Part shown: positions 36,439 through 48,122 of the stretch, one piece after another | Position numbering within the stretch: the stretch's first letter is position 1 | Layout of the letters: the number at the start of each line of letters is the position of its first letter | Assembly (NCBI GenBank): GCA_025642065.1 | Contig: JAODUP010000569.1 | Location: 248,001-312,000 of the forward strand | Direction: 5' to 3' | DNA length: 64,000 bases | Source: Paralvinella palmiformis | Taxonomy: Eukaryota; Annelida; Polychaeta; Terebellida; Alvinellidae | The notes under the pieces: generated by a model | What the model saw: only the letters and a program-made list of their open reading frames with translations | Databases searched by the model: none | What the model was told of the DNA's origin: nothing | Translations under genes and position numbers: made by a program

Positions 36439-39168
36439 TATTGACTAATTGACGAAATCTTGTCATGCTTCAAACTAGCTTAGCCAGAACGTGTGTTAAG
36501 ATCCAGCAGTTAGTGGCGAGTTGGTGACCAGCATCACGTGACGCTTGGCTGTGGCTGATGGCTCGTTTATGGTGTTGTTAGTGTGTTGTAACTGGATATC
36601 ATCAGTGTATCAGACATTATGCTAAACATGGACAGAGATGCTCAATTCCATTTGAAATATGTGCAATTAGCTGGGTGGACTCTGTACTGACCAAACATTA
36701 ACATTGCCATGGCTTAAGTACACAAACACTGCAGCCTGTCAGGGCTCAGCTTGGATATCAATGCAATTATTTTCTTCTTTTGTGTCATGCACATTGTGAC
36801 TGTTCCATGTTATTTTCTAAGGATTGTGGAGTAACGCCATGGTTAAAAGTGACTAGATCCACCACACATCGTGTTCACTCTCAGGTGTTTCTTGCACCAA
36901 TCACCGGGGGAGCCACTAGTCAGCTGTGTGACTCAGGGTAAATCATAAGATCACTCCTAACAAAACATGAGAAAACTATGATGTCATTCTTTATTAAGAG
37001 CACACTCTTGTTTCTCCATTGATTTACACAATACATATTGCTTAAATATTGTTTGTTACGTAATGTTATGGTAATGATGTTAATTCCTATTTGACATACA
37101 CACATACACACACACATTTTACATGAGACTTGGTAACATAATTAATTGTATTGTACTGTCAAGAACGTTGATGGTGAAACAGTGAAGATATTTGATAGGA
37201 TATGTTGACTGTTAAAATTTTATTATTTTGTTGACCATCATTCTGTAAATATTTGGTAAAACACTGTGTGTGTGTGTGTGTATGTGTGTGTGTGTGCATT
37301 TATACCTATATGCATCTGCCTGAATGAAGAGATATGTTTCAAAATGTAATGTTTTGCACAGCAATGCTGTTATATTGTCTTGTGTTTTTTTTTATGACAG
37401 ACAATTACAAATCTTGTGTCTGTATTTATAATTAATAATATAATTAAATATGTCAGTGGATACAGTGACTGGATGTTTTATGTATGATCATTAGCCACTG
37501 TCTACTATTCATTCCTCTAAATGTATTTGTTATTATTGTATAATTTCTGTTCCACATCATATCATTGCTGACGTCATGAAGGTGTATACATTTTCCATGT
37601 CTGCTTGACCTGTACCAAGAAGAGTTAATCTTGGAGCACAGCAGATGCTGTATTATCAAAAGAATGAGCCCAAAACAGAATCAACTGGTGTCTGAAGTGA
37701 ATGCCACTTGTTGCCGTAATAGTAATAATCACTATTTTTACACCGAATCTAACCACGGATACACTGTCTTATATAGCCTACTTGGTAGCGTCATTACTGT
37801 GTGTGTTTATGGAATACTTTCGTAATTATTGGTCACATGGTGTATTAGTAATAGGTGTAGGATAGCTATTGTTGGTCTCATTTGGACAATGAGAGCTATT
37901 TAAAGAGATGAAGTTATCCTTGGTTCTAGTTCTTGTTTAAAGTTGGTATCTTAATGACAGTTATTTCGTATTTTTTTAAATCAGTGTTTTTGTTGATGAC
38001 CATGCTAGTCATGACCAGCGTTTGGTTGATTCATTCATTAATGCACACACACATATACATACATACATACATACACACAGAAAGAATATTGAGTCAGGCT
38101 TGACTGTTTCTATTTTCCCTCACTGTCTAGTGTTTATCATTATGTAAATAGTACTCCAGTAGAATGATCTATTTACTGTTTAATTGGTTCACTGTCATGT
38201 AGGTATGTCTCCTGCGTCAATATGTGACATATGGCAATAAGATGGTGATGGCGTAACAGGCAACAACCGCGACAATACACTCACACACACACAGAAACAC
38301 ACAAACACTAATACCCTCGTTATCTGTTGCTTGGATGTACATCATAGATGGCTATATTGGTGATACATTGTTAAGACATGATATACTCTGGTCCCCTTCC
38401 ATCCAAGTTATTTCCTGTGTATATCTTGAACTAAGTTAGTTAATCATTTGATCCAATTTATCAATCGCATATATAACTGCCTCAGGCGGACCAGGGCCAC
38501 TACTTAATGGTAAGAACCTTGTCGCCGCACTCACAGCTAGCACACCTGGATATCATCATCCTGTCTATTTCAACTATTGTTCCAGTATCTGTGTGCCTTC
38601 AATATTGTTACCTCTACTCACTTTTATTTCTTTCATTTCCTTCAAGTTATTGTTAACATTCATATTGCTGATTGTCGGTTTGACCTCAGAACCAATTCAC
38701 CTCACGCCGTGGCGATGATAAATATCATGAAGTAAACCTCGCTACTTTCAAAATTTATAATTAGAAAATATTCACCTTGATCTCTGAATTGTTACAAAGA
38801 TGCCGGCTCGTTGTGTTGATGTACATGAGTTAGTCGGTGTCTGTACTTTATGTTTTGTTGTTTTCGTTTGTAATTATTGGACTGGTTAGAGTTATCAGGA
38901 GGAACGTTACCTTCATTAATATACTAGAGACGTTAGATTAGTCCTCACTGGGCATCTCAGATCACCGGTCAGACAAACACATAGCGCAGCCGGAGGGGGG
39001 GGGCTTCGTGTCAACTGTTTTGAGAATACGACGCCGTCTGCGAGCTCCATCATTGAACATAAAATGAATCGTGGACACTGAAATGGTATTTTCACTTATT
39101 AATTCATTGTTTTAATCTTACACAGAGATTTTGTGTTGTACAATGAAGAACAAATAATAATAAAGTAT

Positions 39169-39222
<54 letters not shown>

Positions 39223-39480
39223 TATAAATATTTATGCCCGTTAAATAACTTTGTTCTGTTGTTATGTGTAACTGTGCATCAGTTAGTGTGTATGAACTAA
39301 CCTGGGCTCAAGAAAAGTAAAACAGTTAAGTTTATTTTGACGAGATGGAAAAAGAATTCGTGATGAAGATGTGCATATTTTCTTTTTTACAATCAATGTA
39401 TATGATTCACACAGTGAAAATAAAGAGCTAGATACTGACATTAACTAGTAAAACGTTGTTGTGTGCAAATAAACCTACAA
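36439..39480 (+). other. Putative DUSP 3' UTR and following intergenic DNA
   Basis: No ORF of interest. Several ATTTA elements, ATTAAA at about 37443 and AATAAA-type signals around 39160, 39410 and 39465; the true end of the transcript cannot be told. Short CA, GT and CATA repeats are present. Confidence 0.35.
39168..39221. repeat. (TA)n microsatellite
   Basis: TA tract with one TG interruption. Confidence 0.9.
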
Positions 39481-40443
39481 AAATGAAAAGAAAAAAATTT
39501 AGTAGTGAATTTATTTTCCAGTGAGATTAAATATTATGGTTTCAGTTGTTAAAACATGAGATCGGATTTGATACACTTGTTGGTCAGTTCAGAGTACAAG
39601 TAACGGGCCTAATTGTTTTTAATGGATCTTGTACTAAGTTATAGTCCAGATAATATGATACTTGTGGCATATAATTTTTCTAAAATGGTACACTACAGAT
39701 ACGAAAAGCCCATATGAACAATATTTTTAATATGTCAAATTAGGCCAATGCAAGACACGCTATTCTGTTGAGGCAATCCGATGTTTTAAATTATTTTCCT
39801 ACTCCATCAATAACTCTCCATATTATGAGTCAGTGAAAAATCATACGGGTGTTACCACTATGATCACCGGGGAGGTAAAACAAACCGACCTTGAAAAATG
39901 ACGATGAGGCCATGCAATTTCCACAAAATATGTCTTCAAGCAGGGAGGAAAGAACGCAGAATATGTAGCTTTAAAAAAAGAAAGAGAGGGTGACCAATTA
40001 AAATGTCTCTTTTTTTCTCTGCTCCATAACTTCACTCTATGGTGAATAACTTGACGATGATTCTCCAACTGACTTGACTATTTCTATTGAGGTTAAACAA
40101 CCCGTACAGTTTAATATAAAGTGTTTGTTTCTAACACCCGGTAGCTGTAAAAATGTTACACCATGTGACATTGCATACCTTCTCTTTCTTGAAGTTCAAT
40201 TGTATAACTCGGCAAATAAACTAGGATATTTGAACAATAGAACTTAACATGGAACTCTACTAGGTTAATTGGAAACGATTCAATGTACCAAATCTGTAAT
40301 ATACACCAAGTCATCCATAGTAAGAATAATATTGAGGGAGATGCATATAGTTTGTAATGTATAGCTTCCCACGGAGACTAATTCTAAATAAATTTAGAAT
40401 ATATGGCATATTTGGTGGAGAAAATCTTGGCTAGATGAAAAAC

Positions 40444-40556
40444 TCCGCCTACACTAGTGTCACGGCCGACGGGGAACTTGCGACCTCCTCACGCACATAA
40501 TGGCCATAGCCATAGGTAAATAGTCTCACGCTCTACCCATGAAGCTAAAGGGACGG
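40444..40556 (-). mobile_element. Possible tRNA-derived SINE head
   Basis: On the minus strand: TTTAGCTTCATGGGTAGAGC resembles an A-box/D-arm and GAGGTCGCAAGTTCCCCGTC a damaged T-arm. No body recognised. Confidence 0.3.
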
Positions 40557-40790
40557 TATCGTCTGTAATGATTTGTTGTTGTTGTTGTTGTTCAACAAGT
40601 ACAACTTTTAATGCTTTTGGCTTGAAATTTCAGAAAATAGTTTCTGGATCTGGTGTTAATAATGTTATTAAGACTGCTATGGCATTATATTTAAAATCAT
40701 TGTCAAAAATATAATCCTTCTTAAATTGGTGCATACAAAAAAAACCCAGAGAGAGACAGCTTTGACAGATGGCTGAATTGTTTGCTGGAC

Positions 40791-40831
<41 letters not shown>
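40791..40831. repeat. (AAT)n microsatellite
   Basis: About 13 AAT units. Confidence 0.9.
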
Positions 40832-40832
<1 letters not shown>

Positions 40833-41910
40833 GTTATTATGGTCATTTTTTAATTCAATCATTCTAGAAGGATACTGTATTTGATATTAGAGAACTGGTG
40901 GCAAAGTTATATTTTAATTCATTGTAAATATTTATATAAGTAATAACCAGAGATAATCTGACCACTTTGACTCACCCTCTCACAATACACATACACAAGC
41001 AGAAGAAAATCTATGATTCAGTTATTTGGGAAAATACCTTGATAATAAGGTTACTATTGGTATTTTTATGCCATATCCGGGTGTGGTTCCGTTTTGAGTG
41101 ACTACATAAATGTGTCATATCCGTATTCGAACCAAAAAAGAGCATGGCATGCCAACTAGAGTTATTTAATACAGCAGATCCTTCACACTAGTTTAGAACT
41201 AGAAGTACCAGGTGGACCTAGCCCATGGATGGGCGTTGTATCGGTTTTCTGGCTCCGTTGAGGGGAAGAAAGGTTAAGATTAAACATGGGATTAAGTTAA
41301 TCTACTCTATTTTTCTATCTATATACATCTATATTACCACATCGGCTAGCACATGACAATTTATTCTCGGCATTTAGTGGTCATTTTTAAACAAACGGTA
41401 AATACTGAAACAATCATATGTGCCCCGCTGAAAATGTTATAGCTATTATTAAATTATTTAAAAAAACTACATTACTGAAACAGGAATAGTACTTGGGACT
41501 CGACAGGCATTGAACTAGAGAGATTACAGTCCATTATGAATATGACGTGTACTTGGTAGAACACCGCCCATTTCTTATGTTAATTAATACTTTCATTACT
41601 GAATAATTAAAACACTCAGTGATCAAATGTCCAAGATTATGCCGTAATTTTTATTTTAGCTCAACTTGTATGGGCTTATATAATAAAATGTGTGTGTGAT
41701 CGCCCGCACACTTTTAACATCATATTTATACACTTTGTTATTACTATTGTTGTTGTTGTTGTTATTGCTGTTGCTATCGTTGCTGCTGTTACTTATAATA
41801 ATACTTTACTCAATTGATACAAGATAATAAACGCTGTTTTAATTTTAGTCGTTATAATAGTTAGCTGATATCTTAATATATATGTAACGTATATGTAAAT
41901 GACCGTCAGT

Positions 41911-42215
41911 GACCTCAGGTGGCCTAGTGGTTAAGCACCCGGCACTTGGTGCCAACGGTCGTAGGTTCGAACCTCGTAAAATGGCGCTGCCGTCTCCAAT
42001 GAATTATTTAAAATAAAGGGGGACGCTAAAACCTCCTGATGATGTAAAACACTCTGGCAGTGACCACCCTCATGGTATTTCGGCTCCATCTTTCCTTACT
42101 GCCCCCCCCGGTGAGTGGTGGGGGAGGAGGTTTCTCAACCACTCCAACATAGAGGCTGTGCTGATTAAGCGACAGCCAGCCTGGGGATTCTCCCCGAACA
42201 ACAAAACCTAAACCA
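41911..42215 (+). mobile_element. tRNA-derived SINE, family C (internally deleted)
   Basis: Head GGTGGCCTAGTGGTTAAGCA with B box AGGTTCGAACC; body shared with the minus-strand copy at 46.6 kb, including GGTGGGGGAGGAGGTTTCTC and GCCTGGGGATTCTCC. Relative to that copy it lacks about 60 bases just after the B box. Ends at ACAACAAAACCT. Confidence 0.85.
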
Positions 42216-42339
42216 TGACCGCCATTTATAATAAGCGGGAGAGACCATGTAATAAACATCAGCTAAGCGACATATTTTTATTAGGTCTGAGTTATTTATA
42301 TTTTAGAATTATAAAACAAGGAAGTATATTTTAAAGGTT

Positions 42340-42960
42340 TAGTTGTTCGCGCTCACTCCCGCGCGTACGTAACCGCGCGCGCCTGCGAGCGCACGGACAA
42401 AGATGGCCAACAAAATGTGTGTATGTGTGCTGGCGGATCGCTGTTCGCTTTACATAAAGAAAAACGATTGATTGTCCCAATCGGCCATTGTTGCTGTCAC
42501 TTTGTGAAGACGCAGTTTGGGGTTCGATTTATTAGCATTGCGTTTGTTTATCTTTTTTTATCTAAACATAATGCGTTCTGTCTGAATCATTTATCCGATT
42601 ATCATATTAATATCTCAGCAATCAAACCCTTGATCTTCCTTATGAGGATGTATCGTCAAAATAACGTTACGACCGTCCGGAGTACCACTCATCGATGAAC
42701 GACCGATTTTCCAACCGAGCATTGATGGCGACGAGTGTGAGTGGGAGAAAAGCGCCTATGACGGCACTCGGCGATGATCCGAACTTTGTCCTCTTATATG
42801 TAAAGACCGGCCGTGGATCATCCGATTTCAAGAAAACATCCAAGTACATTGCTCAGTCATAATCCCAAAATGGCTACATCCGTAATAAAACCAACGTAAC
42901 AATGTCTTCCTTATTAAATCATCGGAGTACCGCGTCGGCCAGCCGTGACTAATTTGATGC
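42340..42960. promoter_or_regulatory. CpG-rich patch, possible promoter
   Basis: Dense CpG run (CCCGCGCGTACGTAACCGCG) followed by AAGATGGCC, a YY1-type element often found at transcription starts, with an ATG in it. No gene model can be attached. Confidence 0.3.
42695..42862 (+). CDS. Small ORF in CpG-rich patch
   Basis: ATG to TAA, 55 residues, beginning MNDRFSNRALMATSV and ending KKTSKYIAQS; basic and polar, no membrane segment. Coding-like composition but no relative recognised. May be chance or part of an unannotated transcript. Confidence 0.2.
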   Translation: MNDRFSNRALMATSVSGRKAPMTALGDDPNFVLLYVKTGRGSSDFKKTSKYIAQS

Positions 42961-43208
42961 TGCTTGTGACTCACGCTGACAAGAACACTTTCCAGTTGCG
43001 TGTTTCATCGAAACGCAAGCAACACAAGGTGCAACACTCCGCGTGTGTGACTGTTGCTAAATGTGTATGATTCATGTTCTAGAAGCGTGAATAATATGTA
43101 ATTGTCATCAGTTCAGATATTCATAGCGTGAAGGTAAATCGGTGTGTGTGTGGGGGTGAGTGAGTGTGAGTGAGAGAGACATATTTTCTCCTAATGCAAT
43201 TTGTTGAG

Positions 43209-43211
<3 letters not shown>

Positions 43212-43294
<83 letters not shown>
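43212..43294. repeat. (CA)n microsatellite
   Basis: About 41 CA units with one CG interruption. Confidence 0.95.
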
Positions 43295-43295
<1 letters not shown>

Positions 43296-43353
43296 GCTAT
43301 TTCTTTTCGAAAGAAAAATAAGACATTCTGGTCTTATTACGGGCCACACCCAT

Positions 43354-43354
<1 letters not shown>

Positions 43355-43408
<54 letters not shown>

Positions 43409-43715
43409 GTGACATTTATATAGCGCCTTATCCAGCTAGATAGCTACCATAAAGCGCTTTAGAGTCTTATTATCCCTGACTCAGACCTGTTCCAATCCTC
43501 CACACATCTCAACTCCCAGTGGAGCATAAAATGCATGCTGCCATTACTCAAACACATAGGCGTTACGCAAACACATCACGTCCTGTCAGGTTGTCATTTC
43601 TGGCTGAGTGAACCAGTCGCCACTTGACACCTCACAGCTGAGGATTCTCGAACCCGCGACCCTTCGGTTACGAGTCCTACGCTCTAACTAACTGCACCCT
43701 CACACGGCTCGACAA
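43355..43715 (-). mobile_element. tRNA-derived SINE, family D, with (ATT)n tail
   Basis: Read on the minus strand: tRNA-like head (GTGCAGTTAGTTAGAGCG, GGTCGCGGGTTCGAGAATCC with a good B box), a body of about 200 bases, AAAGCGCTTTATGG and GGCGCTATATAAATGTCACG, then a long (ATT)n tail. The TATATAAATGTCAC end is of the kind that SINEs borrow from partner LINEs. Confidence 0.8.
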
Positions 43716-44462
43716 TTACCGTAGGTTGCGCAAAATAATTGTTAAGAAATTATCCAATTAGTATTATGCAATGAGTTCGCAAATTAGTAGTTTTGGTTTG
43801 TAAAACATCAAATACCCATGTTTTGGATGTGCGCCTATATTTCTTTTTCGCCCGATTCTGTAGCATCCGAGTTGGACACCTAGACGCTATTTATTTGGAT
43901 CTATCTATGTACCTCCATTAGTGACAGGCCTTGAATTATAACTTGTGTCATCGTATGTCATAGATGTATAACCGTCAAAAAAGATAACATTAAAAATAAC
44001 AGGAAAAAATGTCAGAAGTATCAAGAAAAAAGAAAGCAATGTATCATCGGTCTGTTATGCATACACAAATACCTCTGAATACTAAAATATAAAACTTATA
44101 AACTAAACAATTTGTTTAATACGTGTGAATGTATGCGACACATATTATAACAGAAAACTGATTTCACCGAAAATAATAATTTTATTCGAAATCGTTTCAC
44201 GCGCTTACGTTAAACATCAACATTAAGGTTGTACTCGTGGATGAAAAACTATTTTAGTGTCCCTGTGGGAAACTGGTCATGAAATTCGCATTATTAAAAC
44301 AATGAATTAAAGAGTGAAGAAATTCATGATCCGATTATTTATTGATATATTGTGCATCGTACCTTGATTATGAGATTGCCCAACTCCAGTACAAGGTGCG
44401 TCACTGAGCTCGAGTCTTCTCGGGAATATTGGCGCTCTAAAAGTTTGTTGTTGTTGTTGTTG

Positions 44463-44517
<55 letters not shown>

Positions 44518-44890
44518 TATTATTATAAATATTATTTTCAAAAAACATATACTTTTGAGTGATAACTTTCTGGTTTTGTATCCTGATACTTTTTCCTGTT
44601 CCTTTTTTCTGATACTTTTTCCTGGTGGTATTTCCTGATGGTATTTCCTAATTTATTTCTTGAAGATTATTTATCTTTCAACTGCGAATTGGTTGCTATG
44701 CTACATGCTGTTTACCATAGACCAAGCACTGGTAATAATATAACATATAAAAGGAATATATATGTATTTCACATTATACTATTGTTTTTTTTTTCTTTTC
44801 ATAATGCTCTTAATGTTTGAATAATGACTTGTAAGCATGAACGAAAAACAACCACATGATAACATTATTTGATGTTAGTGTTCTACAGAT
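43716..44890. other. Intergenic DNA
   Basis: AT-rich, no gene seen. Contains the TTG/TTA microsatellite. Confidence 0.6.
44445..44526. repeat. (TTG)n(TTA)n microsatellite
   Basis: Compound trinucleotide repeat of about 27 units. Confidence 0.95.
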
Positions 44891-44894
44891 ACGG

Positions 44895-45380
44895 ATCTGG
44901 TGGTACTTACTTAATTCTCTTCGTGCCCAGTGGGACATAAGGCTACAACAATGTTCTTCCACCGTGTCTTGTCCTTTGCTGCGGTCTGAGCCTCTTGAGC
45001 AGATGTAGTCATACTGCCAGATGTCTGGCTGAAGTTCGTCAAGGGGCCCCTTGTGGTATTTGTAATTGGTGTTTGTTTTTACGGGGTGGGGATGTTAGCG
45101 CCATGTCCAACCCCCCCAAACTGGAAGACCAGGTGCTGGGTTTCGTCTGATCCCTCCTCTGAGGTCTGCCCCATGCCAGAGATATACCATGGTAACTGAA
45201 GAATTCAGTTGATATTACTTGAGTTATGTGCCCTAGTCGCTGGTCACATTTAGAAAATATAGCTGAGAGGCGACCCCCCGGTGAAACATATTCCACAAAC
45301 ACGGGTATGAGCCGGATTCGAAATCATAACCTGGAGCTTTGCAGTGCAGTGCTCTAATCACAGTGCCATTGGAACGCCCT
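44895..45380 (-). mobile_element. tRNA-headed SINE, family B, with LINE-coding 3' end
   Basis: Minus strand: GGCACTGTGATTAGAGCACTG head with TTTCGAATCCGGC B box, then a body of some 280 bases, then a segment that translates as KDKTRWKNIVVALCPTGHEEN and stops. That is like the C-terminus of a LINE ORF2 reverse-transcriptase protein. A SINE whose 3' part derives from a LINE, or a LINE copy with a captured head. Confidence 0.6.
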
Positions 45381-46429
45381 CTTGTTATCTAAAAAAAAAA
45401 ACAAGCCGAAACTCTAAAACCGATGATGTTGAGATTTTGACGAAATGCTATTATAGTAGATAATGTTTATAACATTCTTATAAACACTTGTACAAGTAAT
45501 GGTCGCTGTTCTCAGCTAGCAACACAGCAATGGTGACTGTGACGGGGTGTTTTCCGTTGCCCGGAAAGTGCATACAGAATGTCTGGAAAGACGTGAACAC
45601 CTTTTTACAGTGCAGGCTCAACAATGACGTCATGCTATGAGTTTAACGTATTAAAGGAGATGGTGGCTATAGAAAAACGTGCCACATACGAGTACAACAT
45701 ACAGCACCAGTAAAATGTCATGTTTGGATCTACGTACTGTCAGCACAACAATCACAGTCGCGATCAATGTGAACACCTGATTCTTACATTATATATTAAT
45801 AAATATAGAATCAATAAATGATAATTGACACCAATGATCGTGGTCCTGTTTTCGGTGTACAATTTATTTATGGTTTTGTCGACACATTTATCGTTTTACT
45901 CGTGCTGAACTACTGTTTCACTTCTCTGTTTTGCTTATCGGAAGTTGACAGATATGCTGTCATATTCAAATTATGGCGTTTTTGTTTTCAGTTTTAATGA
46001 AGCCATTGCCGATTTTCTGTCGACCTGCTTCGTGGTTATACTGATAATAAATTACGATGGGACAATACTTTTGGTAGGTATCTCCATGTGATGGTTATGT
46101 AATAGGGTGTGGCTTTATGTTTAGTTCATTCTATTTATTCTAATGTTACCATAAGGTTACATTATTTCTATCAATCTATTCTTCATTGGTAGGATCACGT
46201 TGGTAGAGTAAGGTGGAAGGTATATGTCTATGTATTTATTTACTTAATATGTTGTATTCCTTTATATGGCCGTGCGGTAATAGAATTGCCCTCTATCTCC
46301 CTAATAAATCAATCTCGGCATATTTGTATTCGCCATGTGGCAGCACCATACAGCAGATCGCGTCACGTTCAACGCGACAATTTCTAGTACTACTTACAAG
46401 ACAGAAATATCGGTGTGGTGTCTTCTATT

Positions 46430-46752
46430 TTTGGTTTTGTTGTTCGGGGAGAATCCCCAGGCTGGTTGTCGCTTAATCAGCACAGCCTCTATGTTGGAGT
46501 GGTTGAGAAACCTCCTCCCCCACCACTCACAGGGGAGCAGTACGGAAAGATGGAGCTCATGGGGTTTTTAACGTCCCCCTTTATTTTAAATAATTCAGTG
46601 GAGACGGCAGCGCCATTTAACGTGGTCAGCCACCCACGATGTAGTGAGCCGAGAAATTAATCCTTGGAAAAGTTTCGACCTCTTACGGGGTTTGAACCTG
46701 CGACCGTTGGCACCAAGTGCCGGTTGTTTAACCGCTAGGCCACCGGAGCTCA
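46430..46752 (-). mobile_element. tRNA-derived SINE, family C, longer copy
   Basis: Minus strand: GGTGGCCTAGCGGTTAAACA head, B box AGGTTCAAACC, and the same body and end as the copy at 41.9 kb. It keeps the segment AGGTCGAAACTTTTCC...GGTGGCTGACC that the other copy lost. Confidence 0.88.
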
Positions 46753-46902
46753 CTATGCTGTCTTCTATAATGTCAACAGTGCTTATATGGTGACTTCTTT
46801 ATAATCATAGCTGTCAATTTGTTGTCACCTCGAGATCATCTTTTTGGGATATCGCTGGCCCGAGAGCTCTTTAGAGATGATCAAGTCTGCGAGGATGCGG
46901 AG

Positions 46903-47075
46903 TGATGATGATAATGATTATTGGTGTTTTACGGCCACTTTTGTGCATATGGTAAGCTAAATGGTAATGAAGCGAAGTCAAAGATGAAATACCCCTCAGA
47001 TATGTCCACCCGAGATTCGAAGTCAGGTGGTAGTGATCTGTGGTACAACGCACTACCAACTAGACCACGAGGATG
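46903..47075 (-). mobile_element. tRNA-derived SINE, family A
   Basis: Minus-strand copy with 17-base flanking direct repeats (GCGAGGATGCGKAGTGA at 46889 and, duplicated once more, at 47067-47104). Body elements GCCACTTTTGTGCAT and GATATGTCCACCC are intact. Confidence 0.85.
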
Positions 47076-47350
47076 CGTAGTGACTACGCGAGGATGCGTA
47101 GTGACAACTAAGTCTATTTACAATTTCTGATTGTTCAGAAATTATTTTATATTCCTTAAATCATACCTAAATTAAACAGCCTTTCTTGAACATCTCAAAG
47201 TTTATCTAACAAGTGAAGAAACTTAGCAGCTAAAATTAATCCATATGAAAATGGCTATGGATACCTGTCCAAGTTCTTATAAAACACGCTATTTATCTTT
47301 CTACATTTAAATAAACATTTTGAGTTTATGTCGTCTTTTACTTACGCTCT

Positions 47351-47403
47351 AAGATGGCCTAATGAGGCTACCGTATGCACAAAAGTAGCAGTAAAACAGC
47401 AAA
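47351..47403 (+). mobile_element. SINE family A 3' fragment
   Basis: GAGGCTACCGTATGCACAAAAGTAGCAGTAAAACAGC-like sequence corresponds to the family A 3' end only. Confidence 0.5.
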
Positions 47404-47647
47404 GATTTATACTTACACTCTAATTAAATTAAAGAAAAGAAAATATAATATACGATAAAATAATCATTTATACCTGTCGCTCAATATCATAAACACACCA
47501 ACACCTTTATGTTAAGGCAACTATCAGGACGGGGTATGTTGATAATAACTGTCTTCTTTTGATCCACACAAATAACAAAAATAAACAAAAAACGACAAAA
47601 ACTACTATTTCGGTACAATTATTTCTTATATCTATATGTCATGAAAG

Positions 47648-47649
<2 letters not shown>

Positions 47650-47700
<51 letters not shown>
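47650..47700. repeat. (TA)n microsatellite
   Basis: About 25 TA units. Confidence 0.95.
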
Positions 47701-47704
<4 letters not shown>

Positions 47705-47799
47705 GTATAATTTATAATCAGTAATATTATTTACCTGTAATTTGTTAATCAGGTAATATGATATTACTGATATTTTACAGATATACGTTACTGTAACTA

Positions 47800-47825
47800 T
47801 TATATATATATATATAGTATATATA

Positions 47826-47903
<78 letters not shown>
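47800..47903. repeat. (TA)n(TG)n microsatellite
   Basis: TA tracts followed by about 40 TG units, directly downstream of the innexin gene. Confidence 0.95.
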
Positions 47904-48122
47904 ACATATTTGATTGATCAGCAATACCTAATGGTTTGCTTATCCCATACAGAACCCAGAACGACCGTGTAACTTTATATAAATTTAAAAATGAAGAATG
48001 AACTATAAATATAATCTGTTATTAATAATAAAGAAATAAATACGTATAATTAGTAGAATGGCAGCTACATCAAGAGAACGTAATCGATGTCACGTGAACG
48101 GCGAGAACATCTCGTATAATTG

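Noticed and set aside
41915..41990. Possible real tRNA gene
   Set aside because: Good A and B boxes, but the acceptor stem does not close and the sequence continues into a repeated body, so it is a SINE head. The same holds for the heads at 43.7, 46.7 and 60.1 kb.
43170..43443. Overlapping ORFs of His-Thr, Cys-Val, Asn and Ile runs
   Set aside because: Translations of (CA)n and (AAT)n microsatellites. The ORFs at 44.3, 47.7, 53.1 and 54.7 kb are of the same kind.
42026..46660. The same peptide (around GESPGWLSLNQHS) in two ORFs
   Set aside because: Both ORFs lie in copies of SINE family C; the shared peptide reflects repeat identity, not a gene family.
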